A DNA stretch of 64,000 nt from Pseudomonas sp. PB101 (GTDB lineage: Bacteria; Pseudomonadota; Gammaproteobacteria; Pseudomonadales; Pseudomonadaceae), in NCBI RefSeq assembly GCF_009764265.1, contig NZ_RWIR01000055.1, positions 143,218 to 207,217 of the forward strand, written 5' to 3'. This document shows, one piece after another, positions 8,208-15,439 of this stretch; position 1 is the first letter of the stretch; each line of letters starts with the position of its first letter. Position numbers and translations under genes: made by a program. The notes beneath the pieces are model-generated. The model saw only the letters and a program-made list of their open reading frames with translations. It was not told the DNA's origin and did no database searches.

Positions 8208-9227
8208 TTAACGCCCTTCAAGCAGCTCCGCAGCTTGATCCAGCAAGGCCAGGGGCTCCTTGGCCTTGTGGATATCCACCGACAACAACTGCCGAAACTT
8301 GCGCGCCCCCGGGAACCCGGTGCCCAGCCCCAGCACATGGCGAGTGATGTGGTGCATCGAACCGCCGGCGTCGACGTGTGCAGCGATATACGGCCGCAGC
8401 TGCGCCAGTGCTTCAGCACGTGTGATCACTGGCGCCGTGCTGCCGAACAGCTGCTGGTCCACCTCGGCCATCACATAAGGGTTGTGATACGCCTCGCGGC
8501 CCAGCATCACACCGTCGAAGGTCTGCAAATGCTCGTGGCAGGCCTCCAGCGTCTTGATGCCGCCGTTGAGAATGATCTCCAGCTCCGGAAAGTCCGCCTT
8601 CAACTGCGCCGCCACGTCATAGCGCAGGGGCGGAATGTCGCGGTTCTCCTTCGGCGACAACCCCTCCAGAATCGCGATCCGCGCGTGCACGGTAAAACTG
8701 GTGCACCCGGCATCGCGCACCGTACCGACGAAATCACACAGCTGCTCGTAGCTGTCCCGCCCGTTGATCCCGATCCGATGCTTGACCGTCACCGGAATCG
8801 ACACCGCATCACGCATCGCCTTCACACAATCGGCCACCAACTGCGGATGCCCCATCAGGCACGCGCCGATCATATTGTTCTGCACCCGATCACTCGGGCA
8901 GCCGACATTCAGGTTCACCTCGTCGTAACCATGCTCCTGCGCCATGCGCGCACACGCCGCCAGGTCCAGCGGCACACTGCCGCCAAGCTGCAACGCCAAC
9001 GGATGCTCCGCCTCGTTGTGCCGCAGGAAACGCTCGTGATCACCATTGAGCAGGGCACCGGTGGTGACCATTTCGGTGTAGAGCAGGGCGTTTTTCGACA
9101 GCAGGCGCAGGAAAAAGCGGCAGTGGCGGTCGGTCCAATCCATCATCGGCGCCACGCTGAAGCGGCGGGACGGCTCAGAACGGGCATGGCTAGTGTTTGC
9201 GGGTGCTTCAGGTTTTTCGAAATTCAT
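8208..9227 (-). CDS. dusA: tRNA-dihydrouridine(20/20a) synthase DusA, N-terminus replaced by prophage
   Basis: 339 residues. FMN-dependent reductase that reduces U20/U20a in tRNA D-loops. The conserved core starts at RRFSVAPMMDWTDRHCRFFLRL, and the catalytic cysteine is in NLNVGCPSDRVQNNMIG. The HRIG and GGI motifs of the TIM barrel are also present. The gene is intact, but the first 25 or so residues (start MNFEKPEAPANTS) and the upstream region come from the prophage. The original 5' end lies 42 kb away at 51100-51216. The phage therefore regenerates a working gene but places it under new upstream sequence. Confidence 0.97.
   Translation of the reverse strand: MNFEKPEAPANTSHARSEPSRRFSVAPMMDWTDRHCRFFLRLLSKNALLYTEMVTTGALLNGDHERFLRHNEAEHPLALQLGGSVPLDLAACARMAQEHGYDEVNLNVGCPSDRVQNNMIGACLMGHPQLVADCVKAMRDAVSIPVTVKHRIGINGRDSYEQLCDFVGTVRDAGCTSFTVHARIAILEGLSPKENRDIPPLRYDVAAQLKADFPELEIILNGGIKTLEACHEHLQTFDGVMLGREAYHNPYVMAEVDQQLFGSTAPVITRAEALAQLRPYIAAHVDAGGSMHHITRHVLGLGTGFPGARKFRQLLSVDIHKAKEPLALLDQAAELLEGR
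9134..9152. repeat. attL core of the prophage
   Basis: The 19-mer TCCAATCCATCATCGGCGC is repeated exactly at 51105-51123. It covers codons for APMMDW in dusA. Weaker similarity continues for about 18 bases beyond it, as expected if phage and host copies of the dusA 5' end are homologous. Confidence 0.93.
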
Positions 9228-9282
9228 TGATACTGATCTTTTATACAGCGGTTTTTACCCATTTTTCCTTGTTTTCCGAGAG

Positions 9283-9324
9283 CGCTTGCTACAATGTAGC
9301 AAGCGTATTCGGCAATGTAGCAAC
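9283..9324. promoter_or_regulatory. Integrase arm-type sites or operator upstream of int
   Basis: A perfect dyad with 11-bp arms (CGCTTGCTACA and TGTAGCAAGCG, one base between) fills 9283-9305. A further half-site TGTAGCAAC follows at 9316-9324. The same nonamer, inverted, occurs at 51038-51046 next to attR. Presence at both prophage ends suggests arm-type binding by the integrase, although an autoregulatory role just before the int start is also possible. Confidence 0.7.
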
Positions 9325-9329
9325 TGGAA

Positions 9330-10421
9330 ATGGGCACGATCACATCACGCAAGCGCAAGGACAACTCGACGGCCTACACGGCGCAGATACGGATCAATCG
9401 GGACGGGAAGACAGTTTATCAGGAAAGCCAGACCTTCGACCGCAAGCAGGTCGCCCAGGCCTGGATCAAACGGCGTGAGACGGAACTGGCCGAGCCCGGT
9501 GCCATCGCGCGCGCGAACCGCAAGGGGGTGACGATCAGGAAGATGATCGAGCAGTACCTGGACGAGTACGAAAAGATCCGGCCGCTGGGCAAGACCAAGA
9601 ACGCGACGCTGAAGGCGATCAAGGATACCTGGCTGGGTGATCTCGACGATTCGGCGTTGACCAGTCAGAAACTGGTGGAGTTCGCGCAATGGCGGATGAG
9701 CAAGGAGGGCGGTGGTGTCCAGGCTCAGACGGTCGGTAACGATCTGTCGCACCTCGGCGCGGTGTTGTCCGTGGCGCGGCCGGCGTGGGGCTATGAGGTC
9801 GATGCGTTGGCCATGCCGGACGCGCGCAAGGTGTTGCGCAAGCTGGGCATGGTCAGCAAAAGCAAGGAGCGCAACCGTCGGCCGACCCTGGAGGAGCTGG
9901 ACAAGCTGATGGAGCACTATTTCGAGATGCAGACGCGCCGTAAAGCCCAGATCGACATGCCGAAGCTAATCGCCTTCGCGATCTTCTCGACGCGCCGACA
10001 GGAGGAGATTACTCGGATCCGCTGGGAGGATTTGGATGAGTCCCGGCAGGCGGTCCTAGTGCGGGACATGAAAAACCCCGGGCAGAAAATCGGCAATAAC
10101 GTTTGGTGCCATCTGCCGGATGAGGCCTGGGCGATCCTTCAGTCCATGCCCAAGGCGGAAAAGGAGATCTTTCCCTACAACAGCAGGTCGGTGTCGGCAT
10201 CCTTTACCCGGGCATGCCTCTTCCTTGAGATAGAGGATCTGCATTTTCATGATCTGAGGCATGACGGGGTGAGTCGGCTGTTCGAGATGGACTGGGACAT
10301 TCCCAGGGTGTCGAGCGTTTCGGGTCATCGAGACTGGAATTCACTTCGGCGATACACGCATTTGCGCGGGAGAGGGGATCAGTACGCGGGGTGGAAATGG
10401 TTGACGCAGGATTGGCGCTGA
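9330..10421 (+). CDS. int: Tyrosine recombinase (phage integrase)
   Basis: 363 residues. It catalyses site-specific integration and excision at dusA. An N-terminal arm-binding-like segment (residues 1-60, with IRINRDGKTVYQESQTF) and a SAM-like core-binding domain (about 65-165) precede the catalytic domain. Catalytic residues visible are Arg222 (in TRRQEE), Lys248, His307 and Arg310 (HDLR), His333 (SGHRDW) and the nucleophile Tyr342 (RRYTHLR). The gene lies next to attL and is transcribed away from dusA. Its 3' end overlaps an IS30-type fragment, so the last residues may be partly replaced. The target class (dusA) is known for integrases of this kind. Confidence 0.96.
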   Translation: MGTITSRKRKDNSTAYTAQIRINRDGKTVYQESQTFDRKQVAQAWIKRRETELAEPGAIARANRKGVTIRKMIEQYLDEYEKIRPLGKTKNATLKAIKDTWLGDLDDSALTSQKLVEFAQWRMSKEGGGVQAQTVGNDLSHLGAVLSVARPAWGYEVDALAMPDARKVLRKLGMVSKSKERNRRPTLEELDKLMEHYFEMQTRRKAQIDMPKLIAFAIFSTRRQEEITRIRWEDLDESRQAVLVRDMKNPGQKIGNNVWCHLPDEAWAILQSMPKAEKEIFPYNSRSVSASFTRACLFLEIEDLHFHDLRHDGVSRLFEMDWDIPRVSSVSGHRDWNSLRRYTHLRGRGDQYAGWKWLTQDWR

Positions 10422-10573
10422 CATTGGCTGAGCGAGAAGAGATTTCGCGTGCAGTAGTGGCAGGTAACTCGATCCGTTCCATAGCCGCGCTACTAGGGCG
10501 GGCAGCCTCTGCGATCAGTCGTGAGATCAGACGCAACGGTAGCCAAGAGTGCTACCGGGCTAATGCGTGGTAA
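10391..10573 (+). pseudogene. IS30-family transposase N-terminal fragment
   Basis: A 60-codon frame overlapping the integrase 3' end. It contains the HTH_38 helix-turn-helix typical of IS30 transposases: LTLAEREEISRAVVAGNSI, then IAALLG and AISREIRRNG, followed by YRA. The rest of the transposase (DDE domain) is absent after the TAA at 10571. Probably a remnant of an insertion that ended up fused to the int end. It is not expected to be active. Confidence 0.75.
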
Positions 10574-10603
10574 TCGTAGTTTGACCGTCGCCAGTAGGCC
10601 CGC

Positions 10604-10701
10604 CTTCAGGGAAATCTGCTAGGGAAAGCCCCGATGCGTGGTCAGGAGTCGGGATGCGCGTCCGTCTCGGCGCCGGGGTGAACCCCTTGTGTTCCCTGAA
10701 G
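10604..10701. other. Possible structured RNA or element end, multi-stem
   Basis: A closing 10-bp stem, CTTCAGGGAA (10604-10613) with TTCCCTGAAG (10692-10701), encloses a stem CCCGA/TCGGG (10630-10653) and a tight hairpin GGGG-TGAA-CCCC (10675-10686). The segment has no reading frame and sits between the IS30 fragment and the ATPase operon. It may be a structured RNA, a leader, or the end of a lost element. I do not recognise a known family. Confidence 0.35.
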
Positions 10702-10730
10702 AAGGTGATAACCTAAACCTTAATTTAGAA

Positions 10731-10757
10731 AAGCGTCGCCCTTGAGCGACTTTTGCA
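10731..10757 (+). terminator. Weak terminator-like hairpin after int
   Basis: GTCGC-CCTTGA-GCGAC followed by TTTT; outer A/T bases extend the pairing with a bulge. It lies upstream of the ATPase gene start at 10786, so it may end leftover int or IS transcription. Confidence 0.45.
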
Positions 10758-10785
10758 ATTAAGCAGCCAAAAATTCGAGACCTTA

Positions 10786-12099
10786 ATGCTCGTCAATATC
10801 TCTATGTCTAACATGTGGTCCTTCCGTGATACACAGAATCTGAGCATGCTTGCTTCAGACTCCAAAAAGGACGACATCAACCAACTCAACATTCAAACAA
10901 TTGGCGACGCAGAAGAGAGAGTATTGAAATCCGCTCTTATCTTCGGCGCCAACGCAAGCGGGAAATCTAATTTAATTAAAGCGATAGGCTTCATGAAAGA
11001 CATCGTTTTAAGTTCGATTTCCAATATTGAAACCAGCGTTTCCAGAAATATCGTTCCTTATCTTTTACGCGAGGAGAACTTAGAAGCCCCTTCCGAAATT
11101 GAGATGGTGTTTTATGCCAATAAAGTAAAATATAGATACGGCCTTAGTGTCAAAGAGGGAGAGATTGTTGAGGAGTGGCTTTACTACACTCCCCAGACAA
11201 GAGAAACCAAGCTCTTCGAACGCAATAGAATGTTTGTTGATTATAATAGGTCTAGTTTTTCCGAGGCCGATCTATTTGTAAAGAAAGGAGCCCTTGAAAA
11301 GACCAGGGCTGACGTACCGTTCATCTCGGTCCTTTCTGGTTTCAATGGTGAGCACGCAACGATTATCACAGACTGGTTTAATAAGACGCACATATTAAAC
11401 GGTATTACTGACTCTCATTATAGTGACTTCACTTATAAGCAGATCCAAAACAATTCGAGTTTTAGATCTTGGCTCCTCAAAATTCTGAAAGCTTTCCAAA
11501 TTGCCGATTTAAGAGTGGTTGATAGCGTATCTGACGAGCGCTTGGATCAAATTGACACTACTGATGACACCATGCGCAAATTGGTCGACAGTTTCAAGGA
11601 GTTCCAGAGAGCAAAGAAGATCAATAGAACTAACCTGCTTGTAATTAAGAAAGTAGATAGTCATGAGGTTGAATTTCCATTGGCCCTAGAGTCTGATGGA
11701 ACGCGTAAGCTTATAAATATTCTCGGTCCTATATATGATTCAATGATGGCTGGCGAGCGCCTGATCATTGATGAGTTTGACTCGAAATTTCACACGCTGT
11801 TATCAAAGCACCTGTTTAAAATATTCCATGCAGAAAGCAATCAGGGCTGCCAGATAATTGCAGCGGTACAAGATGTCAATCTCATGGATACTGAGTGTTT
11901 TAGGCGTGACCAAGTATGGTTTGTGGATAAGGACGGTGAAGGGGCAAGCGAACTGTACTCTCTTGTTGAATATAAAGAGAAATCTCGCTCCTTGAAAAAC
12001 AACTATGGTGACGATTATTTAGAGGGGGCTTTTGGCGCAATTCCTTTATTTAACTCCTTTGAAAGCATTGATCGACTTATGGGGATAGACCATGAGTAA
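10786..12099 (+). CDS. AAA-type ATPase (AAA_15/OLD-like), putative defence protein
   Basis: 437 residues from the ATG at 10786; a TTG-initiated form from 10753 is less likely. Walker A is GANASGKSNL near residue 57, preceded by a beta strand and a family-typical start (VNISMSNMWSFRDTQNLSM). Walker B is RLIIDEFDSKFH near residue 330, and ESDGTRKL just before it is the signature region. The architecture is that of RloA/AbiL-type ATPases of anti-phage modules, without a TOPRIM domain. It overlaps the next gene by 8 bases. Base use is markedly AT-richer than the phage backbone, pointing to separate acquisition. Defence role is inference from family and location beside int. Confidence 0.75.
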   Translation: MLVNISMSNMWSFRDTQNLSMLASDSKKDDINQLNIQTIGDAEERVLKSALIFGANASGKSNLIKAIGFMKDIVLSSISNIETSVSRNIVPYLLREENLEAPSEIEMVFYANKVKYRYGLSVKEGEIVEEWLYYTPQTRETKLFERNRMFVDYNRSSFSEADLFVKKGALEKTRADVPFISVLSGFNGEHATIITDWFNKTHILNGITDSHYSDFTYKQIQNNSSFRSWLLKILKAFQIADLRVVDSVSDERLDQIDTTDDTMRKLVDSFKEFQRAKKINRTNLLVIKKVDSHEVEFPLALESDGTRKLINILGPIYDSMMAGERLIIDEFDSKFHTLLSKHLFKIFHAESNQGCQIIAAVQDVNLMDTECFRRDQVWFVDKDGEGASELYSLVEYKEKSRSLKNNYGDDYLEGAFGAIPLFNSFESIDRLMGIDHE

Positions 12100-12523
12100 A
12101 AGGTCTAGCCCGCTTAAAGGTGCCGCACGGCGCGAGGACACCCGCGAAGCTCAACCGTTGAAGCGCAACCAGTATTTGAGCTTCAGCTTCAAATATTTCA
12201 AGGATCAGGATGACGTGGGTCAATCACTAGCAACATGGGCTAGCGGTGATCTATTAGCTTCATTGATTGCTAAGTTGCATCATATAAGTAAAGTCAATAT
12301 CACCGAGTTACAAACAGAGAAATCCATAACCAATTACAGACGCTTTCCACCCGCTGACAAGACACATTTTTCCTGCCCTAGTGATTTGTCTAAAGATGAT
12401 AGTTGGGGAGTGATTAGAAATATCGGTGGACAAAAGCAACGTGTCGCAGGCTTTTTAAGGGATAACATTTTTTACATCGTATTCCTGGATCGTGATCATA
12501 AATTTTGGCCAACCGATAATTAA
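12092..12523 (+). CDS. Small partner protein of the ATPase, unknown function
   Basis: 143 residues, overlapping the ATPase gene by 8 bases, so translationally coupled. The N-terminus is basic (MSKRSSPLKGAARRED). The middle contains SWGVIRNIGGQKQRVAGF, and the end has a conserved-looking beta segment, DNIFYIVFLDRDHKFWP. I do not recognise it as RloB or as a DUF4435/TOPRIM partner. The coupling implies that it acts with the ATPase, perhaps as an effector or as a nucleic-acid-binding subunit. No catalytic residues can be named. Confidence 0.6.
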   Translation: MSKRSSPLKGAARREDTREAQPLKRNQYLSFSFKYFKDQDDVGQSLATWASGDLLASLIAKLHHISKVNITELQTEKSITNYRRFPPADKTHFSCPSDLSKDDSWGVIRNIGGQKQRVAGFLRDNIFYIVFLDRDHKFWPTDN

Positions 12524-12532
12524 TCATAATAT

Positions 12533-12565
12533 CTTCGCATGTCGAGTGATAGTCGATATGCGAAG
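12533..12565. repeat. Inverted repeat after the ATPase operon
   Basis: CTTCGCATGTCGA pairs with TCGATATGCGAAG with one mismatch and a 7-base loop. It lies just beyond the stop of the small partner gene. No T run follows, so it is not a standard terminator; it could protect the mRNA 3' end. Confidence 0.5.
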
Positions 12566-12710
12566 CAAAAAATTCATATTCCAAATACTCTGAGTTTGCT
12601 TCTTTTGCCCAGGCTCATTCGCTTTCGCAGAAATACAGAAGTTTTTTAAACGAGCAGTTTGTGTTCAGCGTTGGGTGTTGCACGGTTATCAATAGAGAGT
12701 CTCCAGGCAC

Positions 12711-12983
12711 TTAATGGCATTCTCTTCCCATGAGCTGGTTTTGCTCCTTCGCGGCTTTCTCGCGCTGGCGATCGATGTAGTCGGAAAGGTCTTTCAAGTG
12801 GATGCCCAGCCCAGCTTTCTGGCTATTGGCGCCCAAGCGCACCACCGGAATATCGATCTCGCCTGAGAGGTGTTTTTGCTTGAATTTTACTACGGTTAAA
12901 TTCATGTAATCGGCACAGACGCGATCCAAGGGGATGACCACTTGCCCGTTGTACTGGGCCATCAGCAGGAAAAGGGTGTTCAT
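12711..12983 (-). CDS. PrtN-family pyocin activator-like protein
   Basis: 90 residues. The start MNTLFLLMAQYNGQVVIPLDRVCADY, the central GEIDIPVVRL and the closing GIHLKDLSDYIDRQRE match the layout of PrtN, which activates pyocin genes in P. aeruginosa. In prophages the family is usually a small DNA-binding regulator of the early leftward operon. The ATG overlaps the stop of the second methyltransferase-locus frame (ATGA), so it is coupled to that frame rather than to the dcm frame. It is the last gene of the leftward operon. Confidence 0.85.
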   Translation of the reverse strand: MNTLFLLMAQYNGQVVIPLDRVCADYMNLTVVKFKQKHLSGEIDIPVVRLGANSQKAGLGIHLKDLSDYIDRQREKAAKEQNQLMGRECH

Positions 12984-13759
12984 GTGACCTCTTGGTTATC
13001 GTCTGTCTGAAAGTAAATTGAATGCTGTTGCTGCCACGATTGGAACCTGACCGTTGCCAAGGGCTTTAATGCGGTCCACCCGATGGGCCACCCCATCAGC
13101 CACTCGACCCATTGTGGGTTGAGTTGTCCACCGTCCAATGCCATCACTGCGTGATCCAGCCGATCGTTGCAGCGGTCTGCTCCCGATTTTCGGATCAAGG
13201 CGGCCGGCGAAGAGCCTTTCGACATGCTGGCGACCGGTGTCGGCCATCTCCTGGTGGCGGGATTGTTGTGGGTCTTTAGCAACAATCCAGATGCGATCCC
13301 GTTGATGCGGGGCTCCGAGATCAGCCGCTCCCACAACACCCCAGCACGCGTCATACCCCATTTCGGTAAGGTCACCGAGGACCACAGCAAGTCCTCTTCC
13401 CACAAGCAGTGGTGAGTTTTCCACGTCGACGAATTTCGGTCGTACCTCATCGATAATTCGTGCCATGTGTGTCCATAACCCAGAGCGGCTGCCTGCGAGC
13501 CCAAGTCCGTTACCGGCGGCCGAAATGTCCTGACAAGGAAATCCTCCCGAAACCACGTCAACAAGTCCTTTCCATGGTCGGCCGTCAAAACTGCACACGT
13601 CAGACCAAATCGGGAAAGCCGGGAGCAGTCCATCGGTTTGTCGTTGCGCCAGAATTTGTGCGGCGTAGGCATCACGCTCAACGGCGCAGACGGTGCGCCA
13701 GCCGAGAAGGTGGCCGCCGAGTATTCCGCCTCCAGCGCCTGCGAAAAGAGCCAGCTCAT
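12980..13759 (-). CDS. Second frame fully overlapping the methyltransferase gene
   Basis: 259 codons in another frame of the same strand. It starts four bases after the dcm ATG (ATGAATGA) and ends with TGA overlapping the prtN-like start. The translation looks like a real phage protein: HTWHELSMRYDRNSSTWKTH, WEEDL, SSVTLPKWGM, GVLWER, RRWPTPVASMSKGS, and LNPQWVEWLMGWPIGWTALK. From memory, such segments occur in phage proteins annotated as methyltransferase parts or unknowns. It could be a genuine second product or a relic of shared ancestry. Expression has not been shown. Confidence 0.6.
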   Translation of the reverse strand: MSWLFSQALEAEYSAATFSAGAPSAPLSVMPTPHKFWRNDKPMDCSRLSRFGLTCAVLTADHGKDLLTWFREDFLVRTFRPPVTDLGSQAAALGYGHTWHELSMRYDRNSSTWKTHHCLWEEDLLWSSVTLPKWGMTRAGVLWERLISEPRINGIASGLLLKTHNNPATRRWPTPVASMSKGSSPAALIRKSGADRCNDRLDHAVMALDGGQLNPQWVEWLMGWPIGWTALKPLATVRFQSWQQQHSIYFQTDDNQEVT

Positions 13760-13763
13760 TCAC
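12996..13763 (-). CDS. DNA (cytosine-5) methyltransferase
   Basis: 255 residues. The C5-methyltransferase motifs appear in order: I (LFAGAGGG, residues 6-13, AdoMet binding), IV (GGFPCQD, nucleophile Cys77), VI (ENS, 115-117, where ENV is usual), VIII (QRDR, 154-157) and X (GNGQVPIVAA, about 236-245). It is shorter than typical enzymes because the target-recognition region is small. No restriction nuclease is next to it, so it is probably an orphan phage enzyme that protects phage DNA or adjusts host expression. A second long frame of similar length overlaps it almost completely. Target sequence unknown. Confidence 0.93.
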   Translation of the reverse strand: MNELALFAGAGGGILGGHLLGWRTVCAVERDAYAAQILAQRQTDGLLPAFPIWSDVCSFDGRPWKGLVDVVSGGFPCQDISAAGNGLGLAGSRSGLWTHMARIIDEVRPKFVDVENSPLLVGRGLAVVLGDLTEMGYDACWGVVGAADLGAPHQRDRIWIVAKDPQQSRHQEMADTGRQHVERLFAGRLDPKIGSRPLQRSAGSRSDGIGRWTTQPTMGRVADGVAHRVDRIKALGNGQVPIVAATAFNLLSDRR

Positions 13764-13829
13764 TTTGCCTCCATAGGGCGGTATTGAGTGCAGGTTGTTT
13801 ACCCCTGAACGGCAGGGGCTACCGGTGAA

Positions 13830-14072
13830 TCACGCTGCTGCCGTCAACGCCTGGGTGTCGAGGTAGTCGGCCAGGTCGTGCAGGTAAACCACCGGCTTTG
13901 CCCGGGTCGAGCCGTGCAGGCGCTTCACCGTGAGCTTGATGCGGCCTTTCTTGATCTCGGCCAGCAGGTGGCGGTCGGTCCGGATGTGCGAGAAGTAATG
14001 CTCGCGCACGGCTGCTAGCGTCGGGCACGGTGTTGCGAACTGGCGCCGAAGTTGGTCGAGGGTATTACTCAT
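13830..14072 (-). CDS. Second PrtN-like small regulator
   Basis: 80 residues: MSNTLDQLRRQFATPCPTL at the start, IKKGRIKLTVKRLHGSTRAKP in the middle, and VVYLHDLADYLDTQ at the end. The last part matches the end of PrtN-type proteins, including the one at 12711-12983 (IHLKDLSDYIDRQ). Its ATG overlaps the upstream stop (ATGA). Probably a DNA-binding regulator of the early operon; which of the two PrtN-like proteins has which role cannot be told. Confidence 0.72.
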   Translation of the reverse strand: MSNTLDQLRRQFATPCPTLAAVREHYFSHIRTDRHLLAEIKKGRIKLTVKRLHGSTRAKPVVYLHDLADYLDTQALTAAA

Positions 14073-14443
14073 GCCGCGTCCTCCCCGAACCCCACCGATG
14101 GGGGCAGCAACTTGAGGCGGATCAGTTCAGCAAGGCCTTCTTTGCTTTTGCCCATGGCGGCCGCGCAGACGTTGCCGCGTTGATCGGCGACGACTGCACC
14201 GTAGGGGTACTCCGGTGATTTGGTCGGGGTGACGTAGGCGATTTGCCCTTCGCCAATGACCGCGTCAACACAGCGGAATACCTCGGCCAACTCGGCGCTG
14301 ACCGGTGGCAGCGATTCCAGTAGTTGTACGGCTTCGGCTGATGCGCCAATCAGCGTGGCGCGGCTGATGATGGTCGGGTGGTTGAGAAACATTGGGACCA
14401 GCTTCAGTGCGCCGATGGCTTGGGTAATTGCGTTCTGGCTCAT
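14069..14443 (-). CDS. Unknown early prophage protein
   Basis: 124 residues from the ATG at 14443, which overlaps the upstream stop as ATGA; a longer frame to 14494 is not needed. The sequence is soluble and mostly helical in the first half (ITQAIGALKLVPMFLNHPTIISRATLIG), followed by a beta-rich segment (IAYVTPTKSPEYPYGAVVADQRGNVCAAAM). I do not recognise the family. Tight coupling on both sides places it in the leftward early operon. Confidence 0.7.
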   Translation of the reverse strand: MSQNAITQAIGALKLVPMFLNHPTIISRATLIGASAEAVQLLESLPPVSAELAEVFRCVDAVIGEGQIAYVTPTKSPEYPYGAVVADQRGNVCAAAMGKSKEGLAELIRLKLLPPSVGFGEDAA

Positions 14444-14715
14444 GCTGCGGCGTCCTTGTGCGTAATGGAGATGTTCAGTTTTTTGGCGATCCACTCGACA
14501 CCTTCTTCCTTCACCATCACTACGGCGTAATGGCGAAAACGGTTGGTGTTTCCGATCTGGACGCTGCGCGGATCCGAGAACAGATAACCCCGGTCGCGGT
14601 GATGGCTGGCCAAGTCGCCGTCAATGGTCAGGATGCGCAGTTCTCGCAACCTGGTGCGGAAGGCGCGAGGCTTGAGGCCGAGCACGGCGGCCGTTTGATC
14701 CAGGGTGCGATTCAT
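14440..14715 (-). CDS. Phage antirepressor KilAC-domain-like protein
   Basis: 91 residues. The start NRTLDQTAAVLGLKPRAFRTRLRELRIL, then HHRDRGYLFSDPRS and a closing VMVKEEGVEWIAKKL, follow the pattern of the KilAC domain at the C-terminus of phage antirepressors, a winged-helix-like DNA-binding unit. Here it stands alone without an N-terminal Ant or KilA-N domain. It overlaps the next gene by 4 bases. A role in control of the phage switch is inference. Confidence 0.7.
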   Translation of the reverse strand: MNRTLDQTAAVLGLKPRAFRTRLRELRILTIDGDLASHHRDRGYLFSDPRSVQIGNTNRFRHYAVVMVKEEGVEWIAKKLNISITHKDAAA

Positions 14716-14725
14716 GGCGCGGTCC

Positions 14726-15100
14726 TCAGGCTGCGAGCAATTTTCGAACGTTGTTCAGCAGAGCGTCTGACTCGGCCAGCATCTGCTGTATTTGCGCTGC
14801 GCTACCGGGTTGCACTGGTGGCGGCGAAGGTTCTGCCGACTCAATACGGCCGTTCGCGATGTCCTGGATGAAATCCCGCAGGTGCAGATGATTGGCGCGA
14901 TCTGAACGCTTGAGGGTCAGCTCGCCGGTGTTGCCACCCAAGTCCACGCTGATGACTGCGCTGCAATCAGTGAGCTCCACTTCAAAACTTGCATGGATGG
15001 TTTGCTCTGGTCGTTGAAGAGGGCATACGGCTGCGCCGCCAACCTGGAGCATGTAATGCAGCAGCTCTTGTTTTGCGAGTGGGATGAGGTAGTTGTTCAT
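14726..15100 (-). CDS. Unknown early prophage protein
   Basis: 124 residues starting at an ATG that overlaps the stop of the preceding frame. The N-terminal 75 residues include a beta-rich part (SFEVELTDCSAVISVDLGG); a Pro-rich linker (EPSPPPVQPG) leads to a short coiled-coil-like tail (IQQMLAESDALLNNVRKLL). No family recognised. Confidence 0.65.
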   Translation of the reverse strand: MNNYLIPLAKQELLHYMLQVGGAAVCPLQRPEQTIHASFEVELTDCSAVISVDLGGNTGELTLKRSDRANHLHLRDFIQDIANGRIESAEPSPPPVQPGSAAQIQQMLAESDALLNNVRKLLAA

Positions 15101-15300
15101 GCTGCATCCCCTCCGAACGGCAATGAGCTTTCAACGGCAGCAGTGCCGGTAGGCTCGGCGGCCGCGGTGCGACCTGTAGAGGTTGTAATTACTAGCAGGC
15201 CTGTTTGGCGCTGGATGGCTTCGACGGCAGCCCGGCTACTGCAGGCAGACGGATGTAGATAGACGGGGCAGCGCGTGCTGCTGTGCTGTGTGGTTTGCAT
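15097..15300 (-). CDS. First gene of the leftward early operon, unknown
   Basis: 67 residues from the ATG at 15300. A longer frame reaches 15366 but would run through the operator cluster. The core CPVYLHPSACSSRAAVEAIQ followed by TGLLVI looks like short proteins common in Pseudomonas prophages; no function is known to me. It lies just downstream of two repressor-operator matches at 15341-15379, so the whole operon down to prtN is probably repressed in the lysogen. Confidence 0.65.
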   Translation of the reverse strand: MQTTQHSSTRCPVYLHPSACSSRAAVEAIQRQTGLLVITTSTGRTAAAEPTGTAAVESSLPFGGDAA

Positions 15301-15340
15301 TGCTCGTACTCTTTGGTGAGAGGTAGATACGAGTGCAAAA

Positions 15341-15379
15341 TTAGCAATGGCTAAATAAACATGCAATAGCAGATGCTAA
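15341..15379. promoter_or_regulatory. Left operator cluster (two sites) of the prophage repressor
   Basis: TTAGCAATGGCTAA at 15341-15354 and ATAGCAGATGCTAA at 15366-15379 match the palindrome TTAGCAATTGCTAA found in the right cluster. They are spaced 25 bases centre to centre. They sit directly upstream of the leftward early operon, like lambda OL. Confidence 0.75.
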
Positions 15380-15397
15380 TTTAGTTTTTCGATGTGC

Positions 15398-15422
15398 AAA
15401 AAAAACCCGCACTTGGCGGGTT
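15398..15422 (-). terminator. Terminator of the repressor gene
   Basis: On the minus strand a 7-bp stem AACCCGC/GCGGGTT with a 5-base loop is followed by about eight T. It lies 18 bases beyond the stop of the CI-like gene and before the leftward operon. Confidence 0.85.
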
Positions 15423-15439
15423 ATTTGAGGGGCGAACGA

